64,000 bases of DNA, taken from contig NZ_KV440953.1 of NCBI RefSeq assembly GCF_001636425.1, positions 4,522,001 to 4,586,000 on the forward strand, read 5' to 3'. Each line of letters opens with the position of its first letter. The first letter of the stretch is position 1. The notes below the pieces were generated by a model that did no database searches, was not told the DNA's origin, and worked only from the letters and a program-made list of their open reading frames with translations. The DNA comes from Heyndrickxia acidicola (GTDB lineage Bacteria; Bacillota; Bacilli; Bacillales; Bacillaceae_C). The translations under genes and the position numbers were made by a program. Positions 16,793 through 31,714 of this stretch are shown here, piece after piece.

Positions 16793-16865
16793 TCAATTGC
16801 TTTTAAAAGGCTTGTCCTTTTGAAATATAAAACAATAAACTATCCAATCTAAGGAGGCAATATAA

Positions 16866-17873
<1,008 letters not shown>

Positions 17874-17960
17874 TTTTTAACAATATCTAACAGCGGTCAA
17901 TTTAAATGGTGTTTCCATTGATATCAGTGGAAAAATCGGTCCCCGAATTATAAAATAGTA

Positions 17961-18001
17961 GGGGGAAAAGGGGAGCGGGGAAGATTCCCCCTCCCTTTTT
18001 A
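17961..18001 (+). terminator. GC-rich hairpin with T-run between gapA and pgk
   Basis: GGGGAG-rich and TCCCCCTCCC-rich segments pair and are followed by TTTTT. It could stabilise the gapA mRNA 3' end or cause partial termination, raising gapA over downstream genes. Confidence 0.6.
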
Positions 18002-18077
18002 CATAAAACATAGCAGACGAGGGTATTGATATACGGGTGTACCCTAGTAAATAACAGGTAAAAAGGAGGCCTTTTAA

Positions 18078-19262
18078 ATGAATAAGAAGACGATTAAGGA
18101 CATCGATTTGTCCGGTAAACGAGTGTTTTGCCGTGTTGACTTTAACGTTCCTTTGAAAGATGGAAATGTAACAGATGACACAAGAATCCGCGCTGCCCTT
18201 CCTACGATTCAATATTTAATGGATCAGGGGGCGAAGGTCATTCTGGCAAGCCATTTAGGGCGTCCAAAGGGTGAAGTCGTAGAAGAATTAAGACTTACTC
18301 CTGTAGCAAAACGTTTAAGCGAATTGCTTAAAAAAGATATTCGCAAATCCAATGAAGCATATGGTGAAATCGTACAGAGCGACATTAACAAAATGGAGAA
18401 TGGTGACGTGCTTCTTCTTGAAAATGTTCGCTTTTATCCAGGCGAAACGAAAAACGACCCTGAACTGGCAAAAGCCTTTGCAGATCTTGCAGATGTCTAT
18501 GTAAATGATGCTTTTGGAGCAGCGCACCGTGCCCATGCTTCCACTGAGGGAATTGCTCACCATCTGCCTGCTGTTGCAGGATTCCTTTTGGAAAAAGAGC
18601 TTGAGGTGCTTGGAAAAGCCATTTCACATCCTGAACGTCCATTTACTGCTATTATAGGCGGAGCTAAAGTAAAGGATAAAATCGGCGTAATTGAAAATCT
18701 GCTTAACCTGGTGGACAACCTGATCATCGGCGGCGGACTTGCGTATACTTTTATCAAGTCACAGGGCCATGAAATTGGCAAGTCACTTCTTGAAGAAGAC
18801 AAAATTGATTTAGCCGCTTCTTTCATTGAAAAGGCAAAAGAAAAGAATGTGAACTTCTATATGCCGTTAGATGCCGTTGTAACGGATGAGTTTTCCGAAA
18901 CAGCTAACACTAAAGTGGTATCGATTGACAGCATTCCTGCAGATTGGGAAGCAGTGGATATCGGACCTAAAACAGTGGAGCTATATAAAGAAGTGATACA
19001 AAAATCCAAGCTCGTGGTTTGGAACGGGCCTATGGGTGTTTTCGAAATGGATATTTTTGCAAACGGAACAAAAGGTGTCGCACAGGCACTTGCGGATGCA
19101 AAGGATACGTATTCCATTATTGGCGGCGGAGATTCAGCAGCTGCAGTAGAAAAATTCCATCTTGCTGATCAAATGGATCATATTTCTACAGGCGGAGGCG
19201 CGTCCCTCGAATTCATGGAAGGAAAAATATTGCCGGGTGTTGCAGCTTTAAATGACAAGTAA
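18078..19262 (+). CDS. pgk: Phosphoglycerate kinase
   Basis: Full-length 394-aa Pgk, which transfers phosphate from 1,3-bisphosphoglycerate to ADP. It shows [14 protein letters not shown] (substrate site), [18 protein letters not shown], a [12 protein letters not shown] hinge region and the C-terminal nucleotide-site [10 protein letters not shown] and [19 protein letters not shown] lies upstream of the ATG. Second structural gene of the glycolytic operon. Confidence 0.98.
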   Translation: MNKKTIKDIDLSGKRVFCRVDFNVPLKDGNVTDDTRIRAALPTIQYLMDQGAKVILASHLGRPKGEVVEELRLTPVAKRLSELLKKDIRKSNEAYGEIVQSDINKMENGDVLLLENVRFYPGETKNDPELAKAFADLADVYVNDAFGAAHRAHASTEGIAHHLPAVAGFLLEKELEVLGKAISHPERPFTAIIGGAKVKDKIGVIENLLNLVDNLIIGGGLAYTFIKSQGHEIGKSLLEEDKIDLAASFIEKAKEKNVNFYMPLDAVVTDEFSETANTKVVSIDSIPADWEAVDIGPKTVELYKEVIQKSKLVVWNGPMGVFEMDIFANGTKGVAQALADAKDTYSIIGGGDSAAAVEKFHLADQMDHISTGGGASLEFMEGKILPGVAALNDK

Positions 19263-19289
19263 GAACATTTAATAGATAATAGGCAATGA

Positions 19290-21645
<2,356 letters not shown>

Positions 21646-21648
21646 AGC

Positions 21649-21692
21649 GTTAAAGCGTTAAAGGGGTCTGACCCCTATCGTGCTTTAAAGCA
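21649..21692. repeat. Palindrome with GGGGTCTGACCCC core between gpmI and eno
   Basis: The core TAAAGGGGTCTGACCCCTA and partly matching AAAGC-rich arms make a hairpin just after the gpmI stop. The core is shared with 13891-13947 and ~49861. It lies inside the glycolytic operon, in the 116-nt gap before eno. Confidence 0.75.
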
Positions 21693-21746
21693 GCAAAGAC
21701 CAACAACATACAACCAACAAAAATAATAACCTTAAATCTACAATAA

Positions 21747-23057
<1,311 letters not shown>

Positions 23058-23101
23058 TTAATTGAACCTGCTTCAGCTAAAAGGGCTGATTAAAACGGAT
23101 A

Positions 23102-23136
23102 CGCCCCTGGGAATAACATTTCCTGGGGGTTTTTTA
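23102..23136 (+). terminator. Terminator of the glycolytic operon
   Basis: CCCCTGGGA and TCCTGGGG pair (one mismatch) around a short loop and are followed by TTTTTT. Confidence 0.8.
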
Positions 23137-23259
23137 TTAATGTAAAGTAAAGCTGCCTTTAAACAAAAAGATAGTATGTTACAATAGGTTATAATCCTTT
23201 TTTATTGTTATTAATAGCGATTAACAAAATAATTGAAATCGCGAAAGGAGAGATTCCTA

Positions 23260-23751
23260 TTGAAGCAAAAAGAGAACCGAAACGGTAAAGCAAGTGTTAA
23301 AAATATAAAGAAGCGTTACATGGCAGCTATCCTAATTGCAGTTGGAATAGCAGGAGCTGTTATCACAAATTCCTTCCATGCAGCATCCAATGCACAAGCA
23401 AGCTCAAAGCCAGCTGTGCAGGATCAATCCAATCTCTTTAATTATTTTAAAAGTGGTGCCTCTGTTTCCTACACAATGCCCAAAAAGCAAAGGGATACTG
23501 TAAAGGTCAGCTTCTATAATGATATTAATACACCCGTTAACATATATGTTTCAGTTGAAAAATATAATGCCAGCAAGAAAAAATGGGAGCAGTACGGTCA
23601 GACTGCTAAGGCACTTAACCTTAAAGAAGGAGATACACCAACGGATGAGCTAAAAGGTTTTCAGACAGGAAACTATCAGATCCGGGTGAAAATCAAAAAA
23701 TCCAGCCGCTTTATTGCAGATCAAGTTATCAACAAATTTGTAATCCGTTAG
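23260..23751 (+). CDS. Secreted protein of unknown function
   Basis: A 163-aa protein starts with TTG at 23260, set by AAAGGAGAG 8-10 nt upstream. A basic N-terminus precedes one hydrophobic segment (AAILIAVGIAGAVIT, about residues 22-38) and an ASNAQA sequence that could be a signal peptidase I site. The mature part looks beta-rich (VKVSFYNDINTPVNIYVSVEKYN, NYQIRVKIKKSS) and contains no Cys. I do not recognise the family. It is a single-gene unit between eno and a repeat, with its own terminator, so it is probably exported or membrane-anchored. Confidence 0.75.
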   Translation: MKQKENRNGKASVKNIKKRYMAAILIAVGIAGAVITNSFHAASNAQASSKPAVQDQSNLFNYFKSGASVSYTMPKKQRDTVKVSFYNDINTPVNIYVSVEKYNASKKKWEQYGQTAKALNLKEGDTPTDELKGFQTGNYQIRVKIKKSSRFIADQVINKFVIR

Positions 23752-23781
23752 TGTACACATGAGACAATAAAATACATGGCA

Positions 23782-23817
23782 CAGGGCAGATTCCCTCTGG
23801 AATTGCCCTTTTTTTAT
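23782..23817 (+). terminator. Terminator after the secreted protein gene
   Basis: AGGGCAGATTCC pairs with GGAATTGCCC (one bulge) and is followed by seven T's. Confidence 0.8.
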
Positions 23818-23932
23818 GGACTTTGTAAAAAACTGCACACCAAAGCAGGGGCTGAAGCGGAAATCAACCAGCAGGAGCGACCAGAGTACTGCCCATATCG
23901 TAGTGAAAGCCTGAAATAGAAATAAATACAAA

Positions 23933-24057
23933 GTTGATTGGAACGTAAGGCACGAGACTCCTGCGGGAAAAGCAGGCTTAGGGAGACCCCACAGGAGCTT
24001 GCGACGAGGAGGCTCCCGGCTGCCCGCGGAAAGCGAGTGCCTGAAGCGGAAATCAAC
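23933..24057 (+). repeat. GC-rich interspersed repeat, family A, copy 3
   Basis: Begins GTTGATTGGAACG and ends GAAGCGGAAATCAAC, with the ACTCCTGCGGG / CCCCACAGGAG pair inside. A detached copy of the 3' end only (GAAGCGGAAATCAACCAGC) lies ~85 nt upstream at about 23853. Confidence 0.8.
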
Positions 24058-24186
24058 CAGCAGGAAGATCAGGGCACAACCATCTATTAATCGAAATGCT
24101 TTAAACTAGAACAATTCACCTAAAAAGTCTAATATATATAGGCATATTATTATTGAAAAAAGCTCAAAAGAAGAGAGGTATATTTA

Positions 24187-24903
24187 ATGAGGATAGAAGT
24201 ATGGTCCGATTTCGTTTGTCCATTTTGCTATATAGGGAAAAGAACATTAGAACAGGCTTTGGAAAAATTCTCTCATAAAGATCAAGTAGAAATAGTATAT
24301 AAAAGCTACGAGCTGCAGCCCGATTTAAAAAGTGATTTAAACGTGTCTGTTGATGAGATGCTAGCCAAAAAAATGGGTATGACAATTAACCAGGCGAAAG
24401 AAATGAATAAACAAGTCATACAAAGAGCAGCAGAAGCAGGTTTAAAATATAACTTTGACCAAATGAAACAAACCAACACCCTGGATGCTCATCGGTTAGC
24501 GAAATACGCTGAGGGCAAAGGAAAAGGGGCTGAATTAACCGAAAGAATATTGAAGGCCCATTTTACTGAATTTCAATTTATTGGGAGTCATGAAACACTC
24601 ATTAACCTCGCAGCAGAAGTTGGTCTGGATCGGGAAGAATCCCAAAAGGTATTAGAAGGCAAAGATTATCTAGAAGAGGTGCGTGCTGAAGAAGCAGAAG
24701 CTGCTCAAATCAGAATTCAAGGCGTGCCATTCTTTGTCTTAAATCGTAAATATGCTATTTCAGGTGCTCAGCCTATTGGTGTATTTATAAACGCTTTGGA
24801 AAAAGTTTGGGAGGAAGAAAATCAATTTTCTCCTTTACAGCCAATTCAGTCAAAGGAAGGGCTTGTTTGCAAGGATGACAATTGTGAAGTTCCCGTAGAT
24901 TAA
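24187..24903 (+). CDS. DsbA family oxidoreductase, FrnE-like
   Basis: A 238-aa thioredoxin-superfamily protein of the FrnE/2-hydroxychromene-isomerase-like DsbA group. The CPFC redox motif lies near the N-terminus (VWSDFVCPFCYIGKR). An all-alpha insertion follows, with TLDAHRLAKYAEGKG. The cis-Pro motif is GVPFFVLNRKYAISGAQP. A second Cys pair near the C-terminus (VCKDDNCEV) resembles the extra pair in Deinococcus FrnE. No signal peptide is present, so a cytoplasmic thiol-disulfide role under oxidative stress is likely. Confidence 0.88.
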   Translation: MRIEVWSDFVCPFCYIGKRTLEQALEKFSHKDQVEIVYKSYELQPDLKSDLNVSVDEMLAKKMGMTINQAKEMNKQVIQRAAEAGLKYNFDQMKQTNTLDAHRLAKYAEGKGKGAELTERILKAHFTEFQFIGSHETLINLAAEVGLDREESQKVLEGKDYLEEVRAEEAEAAQIRIQGVPFFVLNRKYAISGAQPIGVFINALEKVWEEENQFSPLQPIQSKEGLVCKDDNCEVPVD

Positions 24904-25161
24904 TAGAAAATGAAACGAATAAATTTTACAGCTTCAGGTTTTTGAGCAAAATGCACAAGTCTGGTTTGTTGATTTATATAACCATATTCTATTGAACTGA
25001 AAAGTACGAGGGAACTATGAAAAGAGCAAGAGGAGAGATTAATAAAAAAGGCCTAAATGAAGCTGCAAGGTTAGAAAAGCCTGAAAAATTAGTTTGTAGT
25101 TAACAATAAACTATGGTACATTTATAGTAAGTTTGGACGGTCGTCTCAGGAGGTAGGCAGA

Positions 25162-25392
25162 ATGCATACACTATTTTTGGTTTTGTTAATCATTGATGCA
25201 ATCGCATTAATTATTATTGTATTACTGCAAGCAGGAAAAAGCGAAGGATTGGCAGGCGCTATTTCCGGTGGAGCAGAACAGTTATTTGGAAAGCAAAAAG
25301 CCCGCGGTATTGATCTAATCTTAAATCGAATTACTGTCGTACTTTCAGTGCTGTTCTTTATTTTTGCCTTAGCGGTGAACTTTTTCTCATAA
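25162..25392 (+). CDS. secG: Preprotein translocase subunit SecG
   Basis: A 76-aa SecG with two transmembrane helices (about residues 2-22 and 52-73) and the conserved loop [24 protein letters not shown]. It is the small subunit of the SecYEG channel. TCAGGAGGT precedes the ATG. The order secG-est-rnr-smpB-ssrA is conserved in Bacillus. The 260 nt upstream show no supported gene. Confidence 0.97.
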   Translation: MHTLFLVLLIIDAIALIIIVLLQAGKSEGLAGAISGGAEQLFGKQKARGIDLILNRITVVLSVLFFIFALAVNFFS

Positions 25393-25407
25393 TAGACAAG
25401 TGAAATG

Positions 25408-25438
25408 AAAACCTGGTCTAATGCGGCCGGGTTTTTCT
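25408..25438 (+). terminator. Terminator after secG
   Basis: AAACCTGGTC pairs with GGCCGGGTTT (G-U wobbles) followed by TTC TTT. Confidence 0.6.
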
Positions 25439-25469
25439 TTATTTCACTTTTTCGGTCTCTAATGACTAT

Positions 25470-25610
25470 GCCATCCAGTCTGTACGCCGTTAACAGGTGC
25501 TTTCCGTTTTTCAAGATGTCCAGCTGCAGTTGGAAGGATAAAGACCAATCCTTCCTATCATCGGCTTGACTTATGCTAGTCGCCGATAAGCAGGCATCTT
25601 CAGTTTTTCT
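25470..25610 (+). repeat. Interspersed repeat, family B/C composite
   Basis: The left part (GTACGCCGTTAACAGGTGCTT) is the 3' end of a family B repeat. The right part runs from TGTCCAGCTGCAG to CGCCGATAAGCAGGC, a variant also seen at 63575-63697. The two can form stem-loops through GCC/GGC-rich ends. Confidence 0.65.
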
Positions 25611-25712
25611 ATACATATTTCTGGATTGTTTTGGCTTTCTTTGTTAAAAATAATAGTAGGGCTGTATATACATAAAAATATTATTGGTTGATAAAAAAGA
25701 GGAGCTTACAGC

Positions 25713-26459
25713 ATGAAAATCGTACCACCGAAACCATTTACTTTTAAAGCCGGCAAGAGAGCAGTATTACTATTGCATGGATTTACGGGGAACTCTGCTG
25801 ATGTTCGTATGCTTGGAAGATTTTTGGAGAAAAAAGGATATTCGTCTCATGCCCCTCATTATAAGGGACACGGTGTTCCGCCGGAAGAATTGGTGCATAC
25901 TGGTCCTAAGGACTGGTGGCAGGATGTGATAAATGGATACGAACATTTAAAGTCACAGGGATATAACGAAATTGCCGTTGCAGGTTTGTCCCTGGGCGGG
26001 GTATTTTCTTTGAAATTAGGTTACACTGTACCTGTAAAGGGTATCGTTCCGATGTGCGCCCCTATGTATTTAAAAAGTGAAGAAACGCTCTATCAGGGGG
26101 TTCTCGAGTATGCTAGACAATATAAACAGCTCGAGGGGAAAACTCCTGAAGAAATTGATAGGGAGATGGAAGAGTTTCGTAAAACCCCAATGAATACACT
26201 GAAGGAGCTTCAGGAATTAATAGCGGATGTTCGAAATAATGTTGATATGATTTACGCTCCTGTTTTTGTTATACAGGGAAGATTGGACCATATGATCAAT
26301 ACGGACAGCGCCAATATTATTTATAATCAAATAGAATCCGTGCAAAAAGAAATAAAATGGTATGAAGAGTCAGGTCATGTTATTACGCTGGACAAGGAAA
26401 AGGACCAGCTGCACGAGGATGTATACCAATTCCTTGAGTCATTGGATTGGTCAAAATAA
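25713..26459 (+). CDS. Carboxylesterase (Est30/YvaK-like)
   Basis: A 248-aa alpha/beta hydrolase, nearly the length of Geobacillus Est30. It has an oxyanion-hole [16 protein letters not shown], nucleophile Ser in GLSLGGVF (about residue 94), Asp in QGRLDHMIN (about 193) and His in ESGHVITLD (about 223). It hydrolyses short-chain carboxylic esters in the cytoplasm. It lies between secG and rnr, as yvaK does in B. subtilis, and its end is 23 nt from the rnr start. Confidence 0.95.
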   Translation: MKIVPPKPFTFKAGKRAVLLLHGFTGNSADVRMLGRFLEKKGYSSHAPHYKGHGVPPEELVHTGPKDWWQDVINGYEHLKSQGYNEIAVAGLSLGGVFSLKLGYTVPVKGIVPMCAPMYLKSEETLYQGVLEYARQYKQLEGKTPEEIDREMEEFRKTPMNTLKELQELIADVRNNVDMIYAPVFVIQGRLDHMINTDSANIIYNQIESVQKEIKWYEESGHVITLDKEKDQLHEDVYQFLESLDWSK

Positions 26460-26482
26460 GCACCCTTAAAGGAGGGATGAAG

Positions 26483-28819
26483 TTGGAAGAAAATACACAA
26501 AAGCATATAGATCGAATTTTATCTTATATGAAGGAAGAAGCCTATAAGCCATTAACCGTGCAAGAGTTAGAGGAAGTATTCGGGATTGATGATTCCTCCG
26601 AATTCAAAGAGTTTGTGAAAACATTAGTTTATATGGAAGAAAAGGGGCTCGTTGTCAGAACCAGAAGCAATCGCTATGGCTTGCCTGAGAAAATGAATTT
26701 GATTCGGGGCAAATTGACTGGCCATGCAAAAGGCTTTGCTTTTGTGACGCCGGAGGAACCGGGCATGGATGATATTTTTATTCCTCCGCATGAAGTGAAT
26801 GGAGCGATGCATGGAGATATGGTCATTGTCCGGGTTTCTTCCAAAAGCTCAGGAGCAAGAAGGGAAGGCAGCGTCGTCCGTATACTGGAACGAGGAAACA
26901 CAGAAGTAGTCGGAACCTATACGGAAAGCAGACATTTCGGTTTTGTTATTCCGGATGATAAAAAATTCGGAAGTGATATATTTATTCCGAAGAATGCAAG
27001 TGCGGGGGCTGTGGAAGGTCATAAAGTAGTGGTCAAGCTGACATCTTACCCTGAAGGACGTAAAAATGCAGAAGGAGAAGTTATTCAAATTCTGGGACAT
27101 AAAAATGATCCGGGAGTCGATATCCTTTCCATCATTCATAAGCATGGTCTTCCGCAGGCCTTTCCTGAAGAAGTGATTGACCAGGCAAACAGCACACCTG
27201 ATACCATTGATGAAGATGAAATCGGCAATCGCCGCGATCTTCGCGGGCAAATGATTGTGACCATAGATGGAGCCGATGCAAAGGATTTGGATGATGCCGT
27301 CACTGTCCAGCAATTGAGTAACGGCCATTACAAGCTTGGAGTACATATTGCCGATGTAAGCCATTATGTAAAAGAAGGCTCGCCAATTGATCGGGAAGCG
27401 TTTGAAAGAGGCACCAGTGTGTATCTCGTGGATCGTGTGATACCAATGATTCCGCATCGTCTGTCAAACGGGATTTGTTCTTTGAATCCAAAGGTAAATC
27501 GTTTTACTCTTTCCTGCGAGATGGAAATTGACCGAAATGGAACAGTCGTCAATCATGAAATCTTTGAGAGTGTTATTAAAACGACAGAACGAATGACCTA
27601 TTCCGATGTCAATAAAATTCTTGTGGATAAGGATGAGGAGCTTCGCAAGCATTATGAGCCGCTTGTTCCAATGTTTGATGAAATGGAAAAGCTTGCACAA
27701 ATCCTTAGAAACAAACGTATGGAAAGAGGAGCTATCGACTTTGATTTTAAAGAAGCAAAGGTGATAGTGGACGAAGAAGGAAAGCCAACCGATGTCGCAA
27801 TCCGCGAAAGGTCAGTTGCAGAGCGTTTAATCGAGGAATTCATGCTTGCAGCAAACGAAACCGTTGCTGAACATTTTCACTGGATGGATGTACCGTTTAT
27901 GTACAGGATCCATGAAGATCCAAAAGAAGAGAAGCTCCAGCGCTTTTTTGAGTTTATCACGAACTTTGGCCTGATTGTCAGAGGCAGTGCCAATTCTGTT
28001 CATCCTCGAGCGCTGCAGGAAATCATCGAAGCGGTTGAAGGGAAGCCGGAGGAAATGGTGGTTTCAACTGTCATGCTCCGTTCCATGCAGCAGGCGAAAT
28101 ACGATCCTGAGAGTATAGGGCATTTTGGGCTGTCAACAAAATTCTATACACACTTCACTTCTCCAATCCGCCGTTATCCAGATTTAATCGTTCATCGGCT
28201 GATTCGTACCTATTTAATTGACGGAAAGATGGATGCTGCCACACAGGCAAAGTGGGATGCTGTCCTTCGTGAAATTGCAGATCATACATCCAAAATGGAA
28301 CGCCGTGCAGTCGATGCTGAACGCGATACAGACGAACTGAAAAAAGCTGAATATATGGAAGATAAAATTGGCCAAGAATACGACGGAATTATTAGTTCTG
28401 TTACGAACTTCGGTATGTTTGTGGAATTGCCAAATACTATTGAGGGTCTTGTCCATGTCAGCTACATGACAGATGATTATTACCATTATGATGAGCGGCA
28501 ATTTGCTATGATTGGCGAGAAAACGGGTAATGTCTTTAGAATTGGGGATGAAATTACCGTTCGGGTGATTAATGTTAATAAGGACGAGCACGATATCGAC
28601 TTTGAAATTGTTGGAATGAAGAATGTAAAATCACGCAGTCCAAGAGATGAAAAACCACGCATCGTTAAAGTACGCTCACAGGATGGCAAAGAGAAAACGA
28701 AAGGCTCCGAGCAAAGGGGTGGCAGTGATGAATGGTCAACCCGTCCTCCAAGAAAGAAAAAGAAGAAGAAGAACTATGAAAATGCACCGAAAGCAAAACG
28801 AAACAAAAAACGCAAATAA
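26483..28819 (+). CDS. rnr: Ribonuclease R
   Basis: A ~778-aa 3'-5' exoribonuclease. Domains in order are an N-terminal helix-turn-helix ([13 protein letters not shown]), two cold-shock domains ([38 protein letters not shown]), the RNB catalytic domain with [29 protein letters not shown], an S1 domain ([24 protein letters not shown]), and a lysine-rich tail. With SmpB-tmRNA it degrades non-stop mRNA, and it handles structured RNA. AAAGGAGG is 7 nt before TTG 26483; an ATG at 26477 is in frame but adjoins the ribosome site. Confidence 0.96.
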   Translation: MEENTQKHIDRILSYMKEEAYKPLTVQELEEVFGIDDSSEFKEFVKTLVYMEEKGLVVRTRSNRYGLPEKMNLIRGKLTGHAKGFAFVTPEEPGMDDIFIPPHEVNGAMHGDMVIVRVSSKSSGARREGSVVRILERGNTEVVGTYTESRHFGFVIPDDKKFGSDIFIPKNASAGAVEGHKVVVKLTSYPEGRKNAEGEVIQILGHKNDPGVDILSIIHKHGLPQAFPEEVIDQANSTPDTIDEDEIGNRRDLRGQMIVTIDGADAKDLDDAVTVQQLSNGHYKLGVHIADVSHYVKEGSPIDREAFERGTSVYLVDRVIPMIPHRLSNGICSLNPKVNRFTLSCEMEIDRNGTVVNHEIFESVIKTTERMTYSDVNKILVDKDEELRKHYEPLVPMFDEMEKLAQILRNKRMERGAIDFDFKEAKVIVDEEGKPTDVAIRERSVAERLIEEFMLAANETVAEHFHWMDVPFMYRIHEDPKEEKLQRFFEFITNFGLIVRGSANSVHPRALQEIIEAVEGKPEEMVVSTVMLRSMQQAKYDPESIGHFGLSTKFYTHFTSPIRRYPDLIVHRLIRTYLIDGKMDAATQAKWDAVLREIADHTSKMERRAVDAERDTDELKKAEYMEDKIGQEYDGIISSVTNFGMFVELPNTIEGLVHVSYMTDDYYHYDERQFAMIGEKTGNVFRIGDEITVRVINVNKDEHDIDFEIVGMKNVKSRSPRDEKPRIVKVRSQDGKEKTKGSEQRGGSDEWSTRPPRKKKKKKNYENAPKAKRNKKRK

Positions 28820-28823
28820 ATAA

Positions 28824-28855
28824 GGCTTTTTTCGTAAACTTTGCTGTTAAATGAG
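28824..28855 (+). mobile_element. Truncated left end of element family M1
   Basis: GGCTTTTTTCGTAAACTTTG matches the left end of the ~160-bp element at 2244 with one change. Similarity fades after GCTGTTAAATG and no right end is seen. Confidence 0.6.
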
Positions 28856-28996
28856 AAAAAATGGTTCATACGTTTTGTATTAAAACTCATAATGATTATC
28901 CAGTAAAAAAAAGGCAGCAGTGAGGAAACAGCTATAGAAAAAGAGGGCGCCAGGCAGTTTATGCCTGGTGCTGCAGAAAAACCGGGGGGAGTATAA

Positions 28997-29461
28997 ATGC
29001 CAAAAGGACAAAGTAAACCAGTTGCCCAAAATAAAAAGGCTAACCATGATTATTTTATTGAGGAAACCTTCGAAGCAGGCATTGTTCTGCAAGGAACCGA
29101 AATAAAATCGATTCGGGCAGGAAGGGTGAACCTGAAGGATTCCTTTGCAAGGATTCAAAAAGGGGAAGTATTCATCTATAATATGCATGTCAGCCCATAT
29201 GAACAAGGGAACCGATATAATCATGATCCGTTAAGGACCAGGAAGCTGCTGCTCCACAGAAAGCAGATTAATAAATTAATTGGAGAAACAAAAGAACAAG
29301 GCTATTCACTAGTGCCATTAAAAATGTATATTAAAGACGGCTTCGCAAAGGTTCTACTAGGTCTTGGACGTGGTAAAAAGAAATATGATAAGCGGGAAGA
29401 TCTAAAGAAAAAAGAAGCGAAGCGTGAGATTGAACGTGTCTTTAAAGCAAGGCAGCAATAG
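28997..29461 (+). CDS. smpB: SsrA-binding protein SmpB
   Basis: A 154-aa SmpB binds tmRNA and brings it to ribosomes stalled on truncated mRNA. It has [55 protein letters not shown] and the basic C-terminal [24 protein letters not shown] tail that mimics mRNA. CCGGGGGGAG gives the ribosome site. It is followed directly by ssrA, the RNA it serves. Confidence 0.97.
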   Translation: MPKGQSKPVAQNKKANHDYFIEETFEAGIVLQGTEIKSIRAGRVNLKDSFARIQKGEVFIYNMHVSPYEQGNRYNHDPLRTRKLLLHRKQINKLIGETKEQGYSLVPLKMYIKDGFAKVLLGLGRGKKKYDKREDLKKKEAKREIERVFKARQQ

Positions 29462-29478
29462 ATAACAGGAATTTACAA

Positions 29479-29506
29479 TTGCATTTTTCGACATCTATGC
29501 TATAAT
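29479..29506 (+). promoter_or_regulatory. Promoter of ssrA
   Basis: TTGCAT (29479-29484) and TATAAT (29501-29506) are 16 nt apart, ~100 nt before mature tmRNA. Confidence 0.65.
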
Positions 29507-29608
29507 AAATCATGTAAGAGCCAGTTGATCAAAATTTAAGCTCATATTCTTGAGCATCCGACGTCAAGGCTGATCTCTGAAATACGAGATTTCAACCTTT
29601 ATTATGAA

Positions 29609-29970
29609 GGGGACGTTACGGATTCGACAGGGGTAGTTTGAGCTTAAGTCGCGAGTCGAGGGGGTCGGCCTCGTTAAAACGCCAAAGCCAATAATAACTG
29701 GCAAAACAAACAATAACCTCGCTTTCGCTGCGTAAGTAGCTTAGCGGATCCTCCCTCCATCGCCCATGTGGTAGGGTCAGGGTCTCACTCTTAGTGGGCT
29801 ACGCCGGTTGTCCTCCGCCTGAGGACGATGGAAGAGACTAATCAGGCTAGCACTTCAAACGCCTGTCGATAGGCAGATGAAGATGTGAAACACGAATATA
29901 TCGACTACACTCGTAGACACTTAAGTGCCGATATCTTTGGACGTGGGTTCGACTCCCACCGTCTCCACCA
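29609..29970 (+). ncRNA. ssrA: Transfer-messenger RNA (tmRNA)
   Basis: The 5' end GGGGACGTTACGGATTCGAC and the 3' tRNA-like end GGGTTCGACTCCCACCGTCTCCACCA (split here only by description) form the alanyl acceptor and T arm, with an encoded CCA. The tag reading frame runs from GGC 29700 to TAA 29733-29735. It reads GKTNNNLAFAA, so with the charged alanine the tag is A-GKTNNNLAFAA, 12 residues. Pseudoknot-forming sequences fill the rest. Its order after smpB is the usual one. Confidence 0.97.
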
Positions 29971-30012
29971 AATACATACATTTTGTCTTGGTGGACTTAA
30001 CTTATAAAACCT

Positions 30013-30056
30013 AAAGCATAAGTTTCCGTTTGGAAAACTTATGCTTTATTTATTTT
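30013..30056 (+). terminator. Terminator of ssrA
   Basis: AAAGCATAAGTTT pairs with AAACTTATGCTTT around CCGTTTGGA and is followed by a T-rich run. Confidence 0.85.
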
Positions 30057-30063
30057 CAGGTAA

Positions 30064-30226
30064 GGTTCTTTTCGTAAACTTTGTTGCTATTAGGATAAAT
30101 GAATCTAGGATACACAGGGTTTCAAGATTGACTATAAAATGACTTAAAGAAGAAAAGATTCCTCGATGCCTCACTTATTACGGATTAACACTTTTGCGAA
30201 AAGCACCAATATATCTGAAAGCAGCC
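30064..30226 (+). mobile_element. Miniature inverted-repeat element, family M1, copy 3
   Basis: A 163-bp copy starts GGTTCTTTTCGTAAACTTTG and ends GAAAGCAGCC, with more drift than copies at 2244 and 40329. Flanks TCAGGTAA and TCAGAAAA match at 6 of 8 positions, consistent with an old 8-bp target duplication. It lies directly after the ssrA terminator. Confidence 0.7.
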
Positions 30227-30395
30227 TCAGAAAAAGTTCTTCTCATAATTTAACTTTTTTAATGCTAGAGGAAAAGAGGCCGCGAAAGCAATCTGTGAAA
30301 TAACCTTTATCAACCTTCTGCATCAAACTAAAGTGAACAGGTAGATTGACGCAGCCTTCAGTATTCTAAAACTGTCGATGTGCAAGGCCATACGA

Positions 30396-31538
30396 TTAAA
30401 ATATTTTTTGGGAAGGTGCTTTTGTAACGACCTGTCTATTCAGTAATCTAAAAAAAGGCGGCAACAGAATAAAAATAGAGATTAACCGCATTACCTGAAC
30501 AGCTACAACGAAATCAGAACCAGCGTGAAGCGCTGCAGAAGCAGTCGCCATCTCGGCAACGCCGCCGGGAGCGAATGCAAGCAATGCCGTGACAAACGGA
30601 ATTTGAGTAAATTCTGAAACGCCCCATGCACAGACAGCCATTGCCGAAATCATGCCGGCTGAAGTCATTGATCCCAGCAGTATTATATTTTTAGATCCTA
30701 TAAACATTTTTTTATTTAACTTTGAACCGATACTTGAGCCAATGAATACCTGTGCCAAAACAATGAACCAATGCGGCCACCAGGCAAGAAAGGTATTGCC
30801 GTGAATAAAAGAGCCAAGCATTTGTACGGAAGAAACTCCTATCATCCCGCCAACTAGCCATGGAGCAGGGAGTTTAATCTTTTTCCCCAGTAAATAACCT
30901 GCTCCAGAACCTAATATGAGAACAGCTGTCCAGCTTGCAGATCCCCACTCCAAAATACTCGTTATAGGAGATACCCCAGCTGCCGAGAAATTTACTGAGT
31001 TATCAGCAGATAGGGACGAACTGGCAAGGATCGGAACTGTACCGACTACCAGGAAAATCCGCAGCATTTGCACCAGACTGACGGTAACCGTATTTGCTCC
31101 AACTTCTTCTGCGATGCTTGGCATGGCTGAAATTCCGCCGGGTGTTGTACTAAATAAGCTTGTGAGGATATCTGCCTTGCTGAACCGCCAAAGAACGATC
31201 CCACACAGAAGGGAGAGAATGATTGAGAATAACAGCATGACCGTGATGATGACTGCATTATTTTCAAAAATAGCAATGACTGACATATTCATCTTCTGCC
31301 CCAATTCTATTCCGATGATTGCCTGTCCAATATAACGCCAATATGGATGGACCCCTTTATTGTTCTCTTTCATTTGAAACCATTGCGGTTGCCAAAATGA
31401 AAGAATACCAGCCATTATCAGAGTTCCTACCATCCAGGCAATCGACATACCTGTCAAGGAGAGCAAATACCCGCCTGTACTGCTTGCCATAATAAATAAA
31501 CCATTTTGAAGCAGTCTGTATTGCTTGAAATTCTTCAT
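30396..31538 (-). CDS. AbrB-family integral membrane protein (COG3180)
   Basis: A 380-aa polytopic membrane protein with two repeated halves. Each half contains an AGGxxx-type signature (STTPGGISAMPSIAEEVGA in the first, FAPGGVAEMATASAALHAG in the second) and several hydrophobic helices, ~10 in total. This is the AbrB/YrdB-type family, often misnamed ammonia monooxygenase or regulator. It is presumably a transporter of unknown substrate. It stands alone on the minus strand, with ~160 nt to the element at 30064. Confidence 0.85.
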   Translation of the reverse strand: MKNFKQYRLLQNGLFIMASSTGGYLLSLTGMSIAWMVGTLIMAGILSFWQPQWFQMKENNKGVHPYWRYIGQAIIGIELGQKMNMSVIAIFENNAVIITVMLLFSIILSLLCGIVLWRFSKADILTSLFSTTPGGISAMPSIAEEVGANTVTVSLVQMLRIFLVVGTVPILASSSLSADNSVNFSAAGVSPITSILEWGSASWTAVLILGSGAGYLLGKKIKLPAPWLVGGMIGVSSVQMLGSFIHGNTFLAWWPHWFIVLAQVFIGSSIGSKLNKKMFIGSKNIILLGSMTSAGMISAMAVCAWGVSEFTQIPFVTALLAFAPGGVAEMATASAALHAGSDFVVAVQVMRLISIFILLPPFFRLLNRQVVTKAPSQKIF

Positions 31539-31714
31539 TAACCATGCTCCCTTTTTATATGATTAAATGAGCCTAAAAACATTGAAAATTATAGGAAGTG
31601 AATACCATGAAAGGACCAAAAATAAATAAAGATAAAATTCTAGTAAGTACCATTATTTTCTCTTCAAAAAGAGATACCTATTCTTACTATTTCATTAAAG
31701 TGAAAATCAAATGT

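Noticed and set aside
25018-25104. 28-aa ORF before secG (MKRARGEINKKGL...)
   Set aside because: Short, with no clear ribosome site and no recognisable Spo0E-like motif.
26849-27457. 202-aa antisense open frame over rnr
   Set aside because: A frame shadow of a highly conserved gene; composition (Ile/Phe/Asn-rich) and lack of a ribosome site argue against it.
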